Shown here: positions 9,223 to 18,634 of the stretch, in pieces
Layout of the letters: every line of letters begins with the position of its first letter
Position numbering within the stretch: the stretch's first letter is position 1
DNA from: Sporisorium sorghi
Lineage: Eukaryota > Basidiomycota > Ustilaginomycetes > Ustilaginales > Ustilaginaceae
Reading direction: 5' to 3'
Assembly: GCA_023212695.1 (NCBI GenBank)
Contig: JALCCG010000139.1
Location: forward strand, 1 to 56,669
DNA length: 56,669 nt
The notes under the pieces: model-generated
What the model saw: only the letters and a program-made list of their open reading frames with translations
Told to the model about the DNA's origin: nothing
Databases searched by the model: none
Translations under genes and position numbers: made by a program

Positions 9223-11745
9223 ATGTTGCTCAGCAGACAACGAAAGGGTTTCGAGGTCAGTATCCTTTCCTTCCCCTGCAACTCAATGCAAGCTCCCATC
9301 GCCATAGCTGACACGCTCTTTCCATCTTCCAGCTTCTTTCCACCGGCCGCCTCTCATCCTCACGATCCCTGCTGCTGGAGCGCGCCACCGTTGCAGCTCC
9401 ACGAACTCTGCATACTTCCTCGCCTGCCATGTTCGCTCTCACACCTTGGCGCGGCACGCCAGGCACCCAGCCCAAGACCTTACGCCAGCAAAAGAACCTC
9501 CCGCGCTTGCCCGTCCCCACGCTCGAGCAGACCTTTGACAAATACCTCAAGTCGCTCTCGCCCTTCTTGCGCCAGCTCGAAGAGCAGGGCAAGCTCCAAG
9601 GCAGCACCGCAGAAAAGGAGCTTGCCAAGCGTTCTCAGTGGGTGCAGGACTTCCTCGCAAAAGGCGGTCTCGGTTCCAAGCTGCAGCAGAGGCTCATCGA
9701 CGTCGACCGCACCACCGACAACAACTGGCTCGATGACCGCTGGTGGCTTCAGAAGGCCTACCACGAATGGCGCGTGCCTCTACTCATCAACAGCAACTGG
9801 TGGTTGATGTTTACCCACGACCAAAACATGCCCACCGATCTCAAAGAGCACCGCGGTCACGACGCCTACCCCATCAGCGGTCTTGGTACGCAGGCCTGGG
9901 ATGATGCTGCGTGGGGAGTCCGACGTGCCGCTTGGCTCACTTCGCGTTTCTTGCAGTTCAAGAAGCGTCTCGACGAGTAAGTTCTTGTATCGAGAGAGCG
10001 CTACGTGGTATCTCGTGTTGGCATACATAGCGCTGACAACGTTTCTCCTTCCCTTCTGCGCCTTACTAACCGTCCGCTCCCATCACTGGTAGCGAGGACA
10101 TCATGCCTGACTCTTCCCGTGCCGGTCCGTTCTGCATGCATCAGTACACGCGGTGAGTGACCGAGCAGCATGCTGACCCTATGCCCCCTTTTTCTTCTGC
10201 ATTCACTCGGACACGCTTGACTGACCCATTAGGCCGCTGGTTCAACCGTCCCGCTCGCAGTCTCTACGGAATCACGCGTATCCCGGCCCTCCCGCACGAC
10301 TGGAACACCGCGACGCCACACCCTGCCGTTGCACGACACATTACCGTGATTGCGCGTGACAACTACTACGAGCTCGAGGTGGTTCGCAAGGACGGCACTT
10401 TGCTTGGCGTCGACTCGGTCGAGAAGGCGCTCTGGGACATTGTGGCTGACGCACAAAAGCGCGACGGTGCCGGTGTTGGCGTGCTGAGCTCCGACAACCG
10501 CGACACCTGGACAAAGGTAAGAGAGCTTGCGAATGGTTTGCAGCAGTTGCTCCGCGAGATTGCGCTGACCCTGTTTCTGTTCTCTTCAAATAGACCCGTG
10601 AACACTTGTTGAGCGTTTCGCCGATCAACCGCAAGAGCATCAACTCGATCGAAGACAGCATCCTGTGCCTCTCGCTCGATTCCAGCGTGCTCGCCCTTTC
10701 TCCCGATCACCCTGCTCCCGCACACGAGTCGACGCCCGTCTGGGTGGACGCGCTGGCACGCAACTGCAGCGGTGCGGGACGAGGCGGACACAACCGCTGG
10801 TTCGACAAGGCGCTCACCATCGTCGTCGAGCCCAACGGACGCGCGGGCATCATGGGTGAGCACTCGCCGTGCGATGCGCTCATCCCCAGCATCCTGTGCG
10901 ACTTTGCAGCTGCCGAGTCCTGCCCTCCTCCGGGATCGAGCGTCCCTGCAGAGCTGAGCTCGCCCAACGAGTCGGCTGCCTGGCGCAAGCTTGAGTGGGC
11001 GGTCGACGACGTGACGCAAAAGTCGATCGCACAGTCGGAACAGGCGGCGCTGCAGGCTGCCAAGGAGTCGGACATCCGCACGCTCTGGTACGACGAGTAC
11101 GGCGCCGACTGGATCAAGAAGGTGGGCAAGCACAGTCCGGATGCCTATCTGCAGATGGCGCTGCAGCTTGCGTACGCCAAGGCGCACGGCCAGCAGGTGT
11201 CGACGTACGAGACGGCGTCGACTCGGCTGTTCAAGCACGGCCGTACCGATGTCATCCGCTCGTTCAGCGACGAGGCGTACGACTTTGTGCGCGGCGCGCG
11301 CGAGGGCAAGGATGCCAAGACGCTGTACGCGCTGCTCACGGCGGCGACCAAGGCGCACAACACGCAGACGCGCGAGAGCTCGACGGGCAAGGGCATCGAC
11401 CGACACATGACGGGTTTGCGCCTGCTGCTGCGAGCAGAGGACGGCGAGACCCCCGCCGTGTTTGCCGACCCGCTCTTTGGCGAGTCGCAGTCGTGGCGCC
11501 TGAGCACGAGCGGGTTGAGTGCCGGCGATCGCTTTGCGGGCACTGGGTTCGGTACGGGCTATCCGACCGAGTCGTACGGTATCAACTACCTTGCGGGTGC
11601 TCAGCTGCTCAAGTTTGGCATAGAGTCCAAGAACGGCGCGACGACCGGCTTTGCCAAGTGTTTGGTGGAGGCGCTGCGGGACATGCGACGTATCTGCGAA
11701 CAGGGTGGGCCTCCGCCGCAGGCTACTGAGGCTCCCAAGCTGTAG
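9223..11745 (+). CDS. CAT2: Carnitine O-acetyltransferase, mitochondrial/peroxisomal
   Basis: Transfers acetyl groups between CoA and carnitine so that acetyl units can cross organelle membranes. Five exons are read from splice sites and family alignment: 9223-9255, 9334-9977, 10093-10152, 10261-10516 and 10594-11745, giving 714 residues. The third intron must end at CAG 10258-10260, because only that gives the family motif FCMHQYTRLYG-TRIP; the earlier TAG at 10229-10231 shifts the frame. The catalytic His is H421 in GEHSPCDA. The carnitine/CoA-site blocks STRLFKHGRTD and DRHMTGLRLL follow. The first 43 residues are Arg/Ser/Leu-rich with no acid except two Glu and look like a mitochondrial presequence. 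The first exon has only 11 codons. A second Met (codon at 9430) just before the conserved region could start a form without it. The protein ends PKL, a weak PTS1-like tripeptide. Confidence 0.93.
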
Positions 11746-12022
11746 TGCAGAGATAGAAGATCACATTGTCGCTTGGATGTGAGCGAGTGGATGATGACGT
11801 CGAATCCAAAATGACGGATAAGAAGAGCTCGTTCGATCAATGCGCGCGTGTGAGATTGCGAGTAGATAGCCGAGAGGCGCCTGCCGTCGGCCGTGAGTGA
11901 GAAAGTGACTCAAAGGAAAGGATCGCAATTCCAATTCCCCGCACGGCTTCTGATCGCTCCACCATGTCGCATCTCGTCTTTTCTTCTTTCCTCATCCCTC
12001 CTCGCGATCTACTTCAGCAATC

Positions 12023-13597
12023 ATGGCCAACCTCATGACCGTCTTCGCCCCGCGCGAGGGCCTCGAGGCGACGACCACGGCGATCATCCTGCCACCCTCG
12101 TCGCCGACCCCCTTCACCTTCACCTACGCACGACTGCACGAACTCGTGCTCGACCTGCAATCGCAGCTGGCGTCGTTCAACCTGCCGCCCGGTACGGCGG
12201 TGAGCTCGTCGCTCGTCAACGGCATTGAGTTCACGTTGGCCTTCCTGGCGACGGGAGCGGAGCGGCTGGTGGCTGCGCCGCTGAACCCGAACTACTCGCC
12301 TGGCGAGGTGGAGTTCTACCTGCAGGACACGCAGTCGAAGCTGCTGCTTTTGCCTCGCGGTGCGCTGAAGCAGGGGCACGCTGCGGTCGAGGCGGCCAAC
12401 AAAGTGGGCGGTGTCGAGGTGGTCGAGATCGTGTTCGACCCGAGCGGCGTCGGGAGCGTCTCGCTCGTCCGCGGGGACGGCACGACCGTGGGACGCAAAC
12501 CGCAGCTGCGCAAGCCGCACGACGACGACGTCGCGCTCGTGCTCCACACCAGCGGCACCACCGGCCGCCCCAAAGGCGTCCCCCTCACCCACCGCAACCT
12601 CTACACCACCATGGGCAACATCATCGCCACCTACAGCCTCACCCCGCGCGATCGGACGTACCTCGTCATGCCGCTGTTCCACGTGCACGGCCTGCTGTGC
12701 GGCCTGCTCGCCACGCTGCTCTCCGGCGGCAGTGCGGTCATCCCGCCCAAGTTCTCCGCCAGCGTGTTTTGGAGCGAACTGGGCGGGAATAAGTGTAACT
12801 GGTACACGGCGGTGCCTACGATCCACCAGATGCTGCTGAACACGCCGGTGCCGCAGCCGGTGCCGCAGTTGCGGTTCATTCGGTCGTGCTCGTCCGCGCT
12901 GTCGCCGTCGACGTTCCGCGCGATCGAGGAGACGTTCAAGGCGCCCGTGCTCGAAGCGTACGCTATGACCGAGGCCGCACACCAGATGACGTCGAACCCG
13001 CTCCCCCCTGCCAAGCGCAAGCCCGGCACCGTGGGTGTAGGACACGGCGTCGAGATCCGCATCCTCGACGAGCAAGGCCACGAGGTCCCCCAAGGCACCA
13101 TCGGCGAAGTCTGCGTCCGCGGCGCCAACGTCACCAAAGGCTACCTGAACAACCCCAAAGCCAACGAGGAGTCGTTCGTCACCCTCCCCGCCAACAAGGG
13201 CTTCTTCCGCACCGGCGACCAGGGCCGCAAAGACCAAGACGGCTACGTCCAGCTCGTCGGCCGCATCAAGGAGCTCATCAATCGTTCGGGGGAAAAGATC
13301 TCCCCGCTCGAAGTCGACGCTGCCCTCCTGGCCGTGGATGGCGTCAAGGAGGCCGTGTCGTTCGCAATGCCCGATAAGCTGTACGGCGACAAGGTGGGCG
13401 CGGTTGTTGTTTTGCACAAGGGCAAAGAGGCGTTGGGCGAGAAGGAGGTTCAGGCGGCCATGCAGGGCAAGCTGACCAAGTTCAAGATCCCAGAGCGCAT
13501 CTGGGTGACCGACGCCATCCCCAAGACGGCGACGGGCAAGATTCAGCGCAAGAATGTGGCCGCGACCTTCTTGCGCAAGGACGGCGCCAAGCTGTAA
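12023..13597 (+). CDS. PCS60: Pcs60/Fat2-type peroxisomal acyl-CoA (oxalyl-CoA) synthetase
   Basis: A member of the adenylate-forming (ANL) superfamily: ATP plus a carboxylic acid gives an acyl-AMP, then an acyl-CoA. The 524-residue intronless frame has the P-loop-like LHTSGTTGRPKG at about 174-185, an A5-type YAMTEAAHQM, FRTGDQGRKDQDGYVQLVGRIKE (ATP-binding Asp and hinge) and PKTATGKIQRK near the end with the catalytic Lys. The order and the MPLFHVHG block match yeast Pcs60, which has oxalyl-CoA synthetase activity. The C-terminus AKL is a canonical PTS1, so the enzyme should be peroxisomal. It lies 278 bases downstream of CAT2 on the same strand and is convergent with POL3 (156 bases between stops). 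The exact substrate cannot be read from the sequence. Confidence 0.93.
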   Translation: MANLMTVFAPREGLEATTTAIILPPSSPTPFTFTYARLHELVLDLQSQLASFNLPPGTAVSSSLVNGIEFTLAFLATGAERLVAAPLNPNYSPGEVEFYLQDTQSKLLLLPRGALKQGHAAVEAANKVGGVEVVEIVFDPSGVGSVSLVRGDGTTVGRKPQLRKPHDDDVALVLHTSGTTGRPKGVPLTHRNLYTTMGNIIATYSLTPRDRTYLVMPLFHVHGLLCGLLATLLSGGSAVIPPKFSASVFWSELGGNKCNWYTAVPTIHQMLLNTPVPQPVPQLRFIRSCSSALSPSTFRAIEETFKAPVLEAYAMTEAAHQMTSNPLPPAKRKPGTVGVGHGVEIRILDEQGHEVPQGTIGEVCVRGANVTKGYLNNPKANEESFVTLPANKGFFRTGDQGRKDQDGYVQLVGRIKELINRSGEKISPLEVDAALLAVDGVKEAVSFAMPDKLYGDKVGAVVVLHKGKEALGEKEVQAAMQGKLTKFKIPERIWVTDAIPKTATGKIQRKNVAATFLRKDGAKL

Positions 13598-13752
13598 GAA
13601 AGGCGGGCGGGCGTGCAGAGAAAAAGAGATCCTTTCGAGTTCAAGGAATGCAAAAACAGTGTGCGGATGAGAGAGAGTGTGTGAATGCGATTGCTGGTGC
13701 GTCACTGGACAATAGAGTGCGGAATAAGAAACGCTCGCCCGCCACCGCCCGA

Positions 13753-16700
13753 TCACCACGCCGTATCGAAGCGCTGCACGACATGCACCGCATCCTCGAC
13801 GTCCTTCTGCGCCCTTTTACGCTTGAAGAAGATCGGACAGTCCTTGTTGGTACACAGCACGTCCTGCGCCAAACTGCCCTGGCAGCGCTGGCAGCACGTC
13901 CACAGCCTGGCAAACTCGACCTCGAGCGCCGAGGCGCGCGCCAGCTTCTCGTGGTACAGCTGCGACACCCTCGGCCGGCAGTTCTTGCACACGGGCGCAC
14001 TCTGGTCCTTCAACGGCGTACGACAGCCGAGACACTGCACTGTTTTGACGGCAAACTTCATCAAGGCGCCGACGTTCGAGGTGGCCACTTGCACCACGCG
14101 CGTGTGCTCGCCGTTGAGCATCGTGCTCGCCTTGGGGCCCATGATGGGCTCAAAGATACGCAGCAGCGGCTTTGCGAGTTGGTTCTCGAGGTAGTAGCGC
14201 GTATCGATGGGGATGTTGTGGTCCAGAACATAGATGGGGTCTTCGGACCGCTCGTACGCCGCCGCACCCTTCGCAGCCTTGACGATGACGTACGCGACAC
14301 GATCGCCGAGCGCCGGCGCCGAACCGGCATCGCGCTTGCGCATGCGCTCGGCGAGCTCGACGTGCGCCTGCTTGGCCGCATAGTCCGCCTTAGCCAACGC
14401 CTTGGTGATGACGAGCTGCGACATGTCGACCTTGTTCTGCAGCAAATCGCTGATGATATTCTTGGCGTACTCTTCGGCGCCCTTGACGTCGCGGTCGATG
14501 AGCATCTTGCGCAGACACGTGTCGATGACGGTCTGCACGAGCCGACAGTTGTCGCGACGCACCGTCTCGATGCCCTTGGTGTCCATCTTGTCGTACTTTT
14601 CGGGACGTGTCCAGTAGAGCCCCGCGTATCGCTTCTTGCTGATGAGGAGGTAAGGGAAGTAGACCTTTTCGAACTCGAGCTTGATGGGATCGACAAAGGT
14701 TTTTGAGACGAGGCCGGCCGCCTCGGCACCGAGCTGCATCGCCTTGCCGAGGTCCGGCACGCCGAATTTGATCATGACCGAGTCGGTGTCGCCGTAGACG
14801 ACCTCGGCGTCGTGTTCGTAGCCGTTGGCGATGGTGTAGTGCCTTTCGACGTACGTCTTTGTCTGCTCGATCATCTGTCGTCCGTAGGCGGTGGTGCTCA
14901 TCGAGATCTCGAGACAGGGCAGCTTGCCGATGGTGGCGCCAGTGAAACCGTAGACCGAATTGGCACTGATCTTGAGCGCCAGCTGACGACCATCCAGCAC
15001 AGCTCGTTTGAATGGGTCGGTTTCCTTTTTCAAATCAGCTTTGGCGCGCTTTCGTGCAGCCAGCAAGTTCTCGAGGACGGTGGGCAAGAGACCTTTGCGC
15101 AACTTCTTGGTGGCAAAGTAGTTGTTGTTGGGCGTGATGACGTAGTCTTCGTCCTGCTTGAGCTCGAGCCGATCGATGGTCTTCTTGTCGAGCAGCGTCG
15201 TGTAGCAGAGGTTGTGCGCCATCATGACGGAAGGGTAAAGCGACGCGAAATCGAGCGTGGCGATAGGTCGATCGTAGTAGCCGGCCTTGGGCTCGAGGAC
15301 GGTGGCGCCTTCGTACTGGTCTTCGGTTCCCTCGCCCTTGTAGGCGGGGACGAGGTAGTTGTCTTCATTAGCTTTGCGGAAGAGCTGCGAGACGACCTTG
15401 ATCTGCTGACCGCGGGAGAGGAGGTAGTTGAAGGGGACGCCAGTGACCCTGGCCATCTCGATATAGTTGATAAAACACATGAGCTTGTCCATGAGTCGCT
15501 GCGGGAGGTAGGCGTCCTTGAGACAGTAGACGGCGAGACGGCGACGCGACTCTGGGCCGGCGTTTTGGAGCTCGGTGATGAGCGAGTGGTGGACGTCCTC
15601 CTTCTGCTCGCCGAGGAACTCGAACGAGACCGAGTTGAGCGAGTAGGATCGGAGCTTGTAGTCGCGCTGCATGACTTGAAGCATGTCGAGCTGAAGACGG
15701 CCCTGCAACTCGGTGTTTTTCGAGTCGCGCGTGCCATAGGCTTTTGAGGAGAAGTGGGTGTCCTTGGCTTCGGTACGGACGCCTCGCTCTCGGCCGAGGT
15801 AGGCAAACTTGGTCGACTTGAGCGCCTTTGCTCGATCGAGGAGGTAGGGGAAATCAAAGTTGGCGATGTTGTAGCCGATGACGACATCCGGGTCGACCTC
15901 TTGGACGAATTTGGTCCAAGCCTCGAGCATGTCGATCTCCTTGTTGAACGAGAGCACCTGACTGCCGACAATGTGCGAACATGTGTTGAGTGTAAAGACG
16001 TTCTTGACAAAGGGCGTGGATTCGCCCTGCCGTGTGACCATGTTGGCGATCTGAATGACGGGGTCGATGGATGGCTCTGGGAAGACGCCTTTACGGCCAG
16101 CGCACTCGATATCGAAGCTGAGGATGCGGAGGGGTGCGACCTTGGACCACTCGTCGTCGGGTGCATGCGAGAGGATGGCGTCGCAGCTGCAGTCAAGCTC
16201 GATCTGGCAGAGCGAGACCTTTTGGCTTTCGGGACGGAGTTTGTAGTTGGCGGCTTGGACACGGATCCAGTTCATGCCGACGATCTTGAGATCGATCATG
16301 AAGCGCAAGGTGTATGCGATGTTCTCGTAAGTGAGGCAGGCATCGCCGGGGGTGAAAAGATCACGGAAGCCGATCTCGCCGCGTTCAAAGGAGCCACGGA
16401 TCCTGGCAACGCTTCGCAGATCGGAGATGGTGAGTTTGATGAAAGCGACATTCTCCTGCCCTGCATAGCCCATGAGACTCTTTTTGCTGACGATCTCGGA
16501 CTTGTGAACGGTGCGTCCGCCAAAGAGGACGTTGAGGTGGTTGGTGAAGTCGTTGCAGGTGTTGGCGGTGAAGCCGCGTGGAGCGTGGATGTAAAAGTAA
16601 GGGAGAAAGCCGTGGATGTGGGCGCAGACCGAGTGACCTTCGATGGTGACGCCGTACATGCGAATGGCGGGTGGTTGGCCCACAGCTTGATGCTCCTCGA

Positions 16701-16929
16701 TATCGATCTGTTGGAAGGTGACGTGGTCATGGTCGACGTCGAGTGGTTCGAGATAAGGACGTGGCCAGAGTGCTTGGTCATCGACCTCTTGATTCCAGTC
16801 GGCTTCCTCCTTGAGCTTTTTGAGTGTGTCGGTGAAGGCCGAAGTGTGATGCTCGTCGATCTTGCGTTTATGGGAAGACGGCCCTGCCGAAGATGGCTGT
16901 GTGAGCGTTGCTGTTGATACGGGTGCCAT
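13753..16929 (-). CDS. POL3: DNA polymerase delta catalytic subunit
   Basis: Replicative family B polymerase for the lagging strand and repair, 1058 residues, with no intron. The 3'-5' exonuclease motif I is FDIECAGRKG (D273, E275) and motif II is GYNIANFDFPYLL (about 352-364). Polymerase motif A is LDFASLYPS (D560), motif B is ISANSVYGFTG (654-664), and motif C is YGDTDS (D714, D716). The tail holds CysA (C966, C969, C981, C984) and CysB (C1013, C1016, C1026, C1031), the zinc and iron-sulfur modules that bind PCNA and the B subunit. An N-terminal KRK may be the nuclear signal. The length equals the usual 1050-1100. Upstream DNA carries triplet repeats and one ACGCGT site. All catalytic residues are intact. 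Confidence 0.98.
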   Translation of the reverse strand: MAPVSTATLTQPSSAGPSSHKRKIDEHHTSAFTDTLKKLKEEADWNQEVDDQALWPRPYLEPLDVDHDHVTFQQIDIEEHQAVGQPPAIRMYGVTIEGHSVCAHIHGFLPYFYIHAPRGFTANTCNDFTNHLNVLFGGRTVHKSEIVSKKSLMGYAGQENVAFIKLTISDLRSVARIRGSFERGEIGFRDLFTPGDACLTYENIAYTLRFMIDLKIVGMNWIRVQAANYKLRPESQKVSLCQIELDCSCDAILSHAPDDEWSKVAPLRILSFDIECAGRKGVFPEPSIDPVIQIANMVTRQGESTPFVKNVFTLNTCSHIVGSQVLSFNKEIDMLEAWTKFVQEVDPDVVIGYNIANFDFPYLLDRAKALKSTKFAYLGRERGVRTEAKDTHFSSKAYGTRDSKNTELQGRLQLDMLQVMQRDYKLRSYSLNSVSFEFLGEQKEDVHHSLITELQNAGPESRRRLAVYCLKDAYLPQRLMDKLMCFINYIEMARVTGVPFNYLLSRGQQIKVVSQLFRKANEDNYLVPAYKGEGTEDQYEGATVLEPKAGYYDRPIATLDFASLYPSVMMAHNLCYTTLLDKKTIDRLELKQDEDYVITPNNNYFATKKLRKGLLPTVLENLLAARKRAKADLKKETDPFKRAVLDGRQLALKISANSVYGFTGATIGKLPCLEISMSTTAYGRQMIEQTKTYVERHYTIANGYEHDAEVVYGDTDSVMIKFGVPDLGKAMQLGAEAAGLVSKTFVDPIKLEFEKVYFPYLLISKKRYAGLYWTRPEKYDKMDTKGIETVRRDNCRLVQTVIDTCLRKMLIDRDVKGAEEYAKNIISDLLQNKVDMSQLVITKALAKADYAAKQAHVELAERMRKRDAGSAPALGDRVAYVIVKAAKGAAAYERSEDPIYVLDHNIPIDTRYYLENQLAKPLLRIFEPIMGPKASTMLNGEHTRVVQVATSNVGALMKFAVKTVQCLGCRTPLKDQSAPVCKNCRPRVSQLYHEKLARASALEVEFARLWTCCQRCQGSLAQDVLCTNKDCPIFFKRKRAQKDVEDAVHVVQRFDTAW

Positions 16930-16987
16930 TGTGAGGGAAGATTCGGCGCGATGCCGATGTGGATGACGAGGCTGTTGTGGTGGATGA

Positions 16988-17023
<36 letters not shown>
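16988..17023. repeat. (GCT)12 microsatellite upstream of POL3
   Basis: About twelve perfect GCT units begin 59 bases upstream of the POL3 ATG, so they may lie in its 5' leader. The minus strand reads (AGC)n. They are complementary to the (GCA)n tract at 17193-17221. Confidence 0.85.
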
Positions 17024-17026
<3 letters not shown>

Positions 17027-17182
17027 CGTCGATGGTGGTTGCAATGGAAGTGCGAGCGACACTGTTCTCTGTTCTTCTTGCTCTGAGCGTTCTCGTCAGG
17101 GTCCTCAGCTCTCTCAGCCGGGCCAGCAGAGAGTCGAGTTGTGCGCTCTTGGGCTCAGTCGGATCGATGGCTGCTCTGCGCG

Positions 17183-17188
17183 ACGCGT
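17183..17188. promoter_or_regulatory. MCB-like ACGCGT upstream of POL3
   Basis: A palindromic ACGCGT lies about 254 bases upstream of the POL3 start codon. MCB elements bound by MBF drive G1/S genes in fungi. One copy alone could be chance. Confidence 0.4.
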
Positions 17189-17192
17189 GCGG

Positions 17193-17221
<29 letters not shown>
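17193..17221. repeat. (GCA)9 microsatellite upstream of POL3
   Basis: Nine to ten GCA units, reverse-complementary to the (GCT)12 tract 170 bases away. A (GGA)n tract follows at 17431-17456. All three are outside coding sequence. Confidence 0.85.
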
Positions 17222-17223
<2 letters not shown>

Positions 17224-17430
17224 AAGAAAGAGCACTGTGACTCCTCGGGTTGAGGCGCGCGCGAGACGAGAGAAACCAACACCAAGCCGGAAAAATTGAG
17301 CGAGTTTGTGAGATCGCGGGAGGCAGACAACTTGGCTGATTTTTCGTGTTTCTTTTGAAACTCAGCCTTGGCGAAGTGGCTTTTTTGACGTGCGTTTGAC
17401 ACTTTCCGCCGTTTTGCTGTAGCGAGTTGA

Positions 17431-17456
17431 AGGAGGAGGAGGAGGAGGAGGAGGAG
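17431..17456. repeat. (AGG)n microsatellite
   Basis: About eight to nine AGG units in the POL3/HMG-box intergenic region, purine-only on the plus strand. Confidence 0.8.
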
Positions 17457-17632
17457 CATGTGTCGACATGTCGATCATTCTCAACGCAGAACTTATGCTG
17501 TTTGCAGCAGACTGGCACGCATTCTGAAGATCCTTGCTCGGCGATTTTCCAGATTTGACCGCTCTGTCCCAGCCTCTGAAACCTTGATGGCGGCAGAGTC
17601 ACCGTCCAGAGGCGAAAAGCAATTTGAGCGCT

Positions 17633-17641
17633 TCCCTTTGT
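17633..17641 (-). promoter_or_regulatory. Candidate pheromone response element (ACAAAGGGA)
   Basis: The plus strand reads TCCCTTTGT, the reverse complement of ACAAAGGGA, which is the binding site established for the HMG-box factor Prf1 in Ustilago maydis. It lies about 1 kb upstream of the HMG-box gene start. A near match, TTCCTTTGT, is at 17801-17809. Function is inferred. Confidence 0.45.
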
Positions 17642-17800
17642 TGTTGCGGCTGTGTCTCTCTTTCCCTCGGCACGAGGGCGCAAGGTCCGGTGTCTTGCTG
17701 GAGTGGTCCCGCACTTTTTTTTTCTGTTACAATTGCCGTTGATGCATGCATGCATGAGCTGCAGCTGCAGCCCACTCTGGTGGAGCTTGGATCGCTCTTC

Positions 17801-17809
17801 TTCCTTTGT
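17801..17809 (-). promoter_or_regulatory. Near-match HMG-box site (one mismatch to ACAAAGGGA)
   Basis: TTCCTTTGT differs from the element at 17633 at one position and keeps the CCTTTGT core bound by sequence-specific HMG proteins. It is 160 bases closer to the HMG-box gene. Confidence 0.3.
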
Positions 17810-18634
17810 TCGTCACATTACGGCTTGCCTTTCCACGCTCGACTCTTTTGCAAGTTTCAGCCGTCGACCAAGGGGACAAAGATGCGTATCTTTCTGCTTG
17901 TCGTCCCGCAATCATCTGTCATCTCAGAGGCAGTCGGGAGCGATATTCTGGGGAGCGCATCGATCACAACGACCAAGATCAGATCATCAACAGCATCTGC
18001 TTCACCTTGCCTGTCGCGCTCCTTCCGAACGTCGACCGAGACCTCTGCTCAATCACCACCGCGCCACATTGCAAGTCACAGCCCTCTTTCACTTTGGTCA
18101 CAACCTACTCGGTGGGTTCAGTCGAGATCTGCGCATACGCTCGCCACTTGATCTGTCAGCCACTCGATCAACTAAAATAAGCTCTCGCGCGTGCAGCTAC
18201 CCATCATCACCCCATTCTCGCCTTGTTTAGCTCTTGAGCGCCTTGTCTGCTCTTGGATTTCCGCACAACCTCTTTCGAAACAATCAGTCCAGCTGCCACG
18301 CACTTTTCCGCTTCAGTCAAAGCAAAGTGCGCTGCGATGCGGCACGATTGCCCTACGGTGCGGGATTGCACGCGCTGAAGCCGTCGCTTCTCCGACTCGA
18401 CTCATTTACGCCTTTAAGAGGCTGGCTTGATTGCGCTGCAAAGCAACCCTCAGTGATCCACCGCCTCTTCATTCCACGTTCCTTACCTGCGTGGGCTCTC
18501 CTTCTTTTCAATCACTTGCAACATTCCTCTTCTTGACTCCACCATATCCGTGCCCATAGCCATACGATACACCACTCGATCAACATTTTCCAAGACATCA
18601 CAAGATCAGCTCTACGATCCTTGCAACCATCAAA

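Noticed and set aside
8455..9807. 450-codon plus-strand ORF before and across the CAT2 start
   Set aside because: No ATG at its 5' end, contains poly-Lys from the A tract, and overlaps CAT2 in a different frame with no family similarity.
10229..10232. TAG at 10229-10231 as the end of CAT2 intron 3
   Set aside because: It shifts the frame; the CAG ending at 10260 restores the conserved QYTRLYG block.
10366..11406. 346-codon minus-strand ORF opposite CAT2
   Set aside because: Antisense shadow of exon 5 of the acetyltransferase.
12014..13759. 581-codon minus-strand ORF opposite PCS60
   Set aside because: Shadow caused by high GC and codon bias; the plus strand is a full ANL enzyme.
13648..16917. 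Long plus-strand ORFs opposite POL3 (13648-14706, 14812-15747, 15754-16917)
   Set aside because: They are antisense shadows of a GC-rich conserved gene. The POL3 strand has every polymerase motif and the opposite frames resemble nothing.
16296..17459. 387-codon minus-strand ORF overlapping the POL3 N-terminus and leader
   Set aside because: Length comes from triplet repeats that read as poly-Leu and poly-Gln; the coding frame here is POL3.
17741..17772. (ATGC)n and AGCTGC palindromic run
   Set aside because: Short alternating sequence without coding or known regulatory meaning; likely simple repeat.
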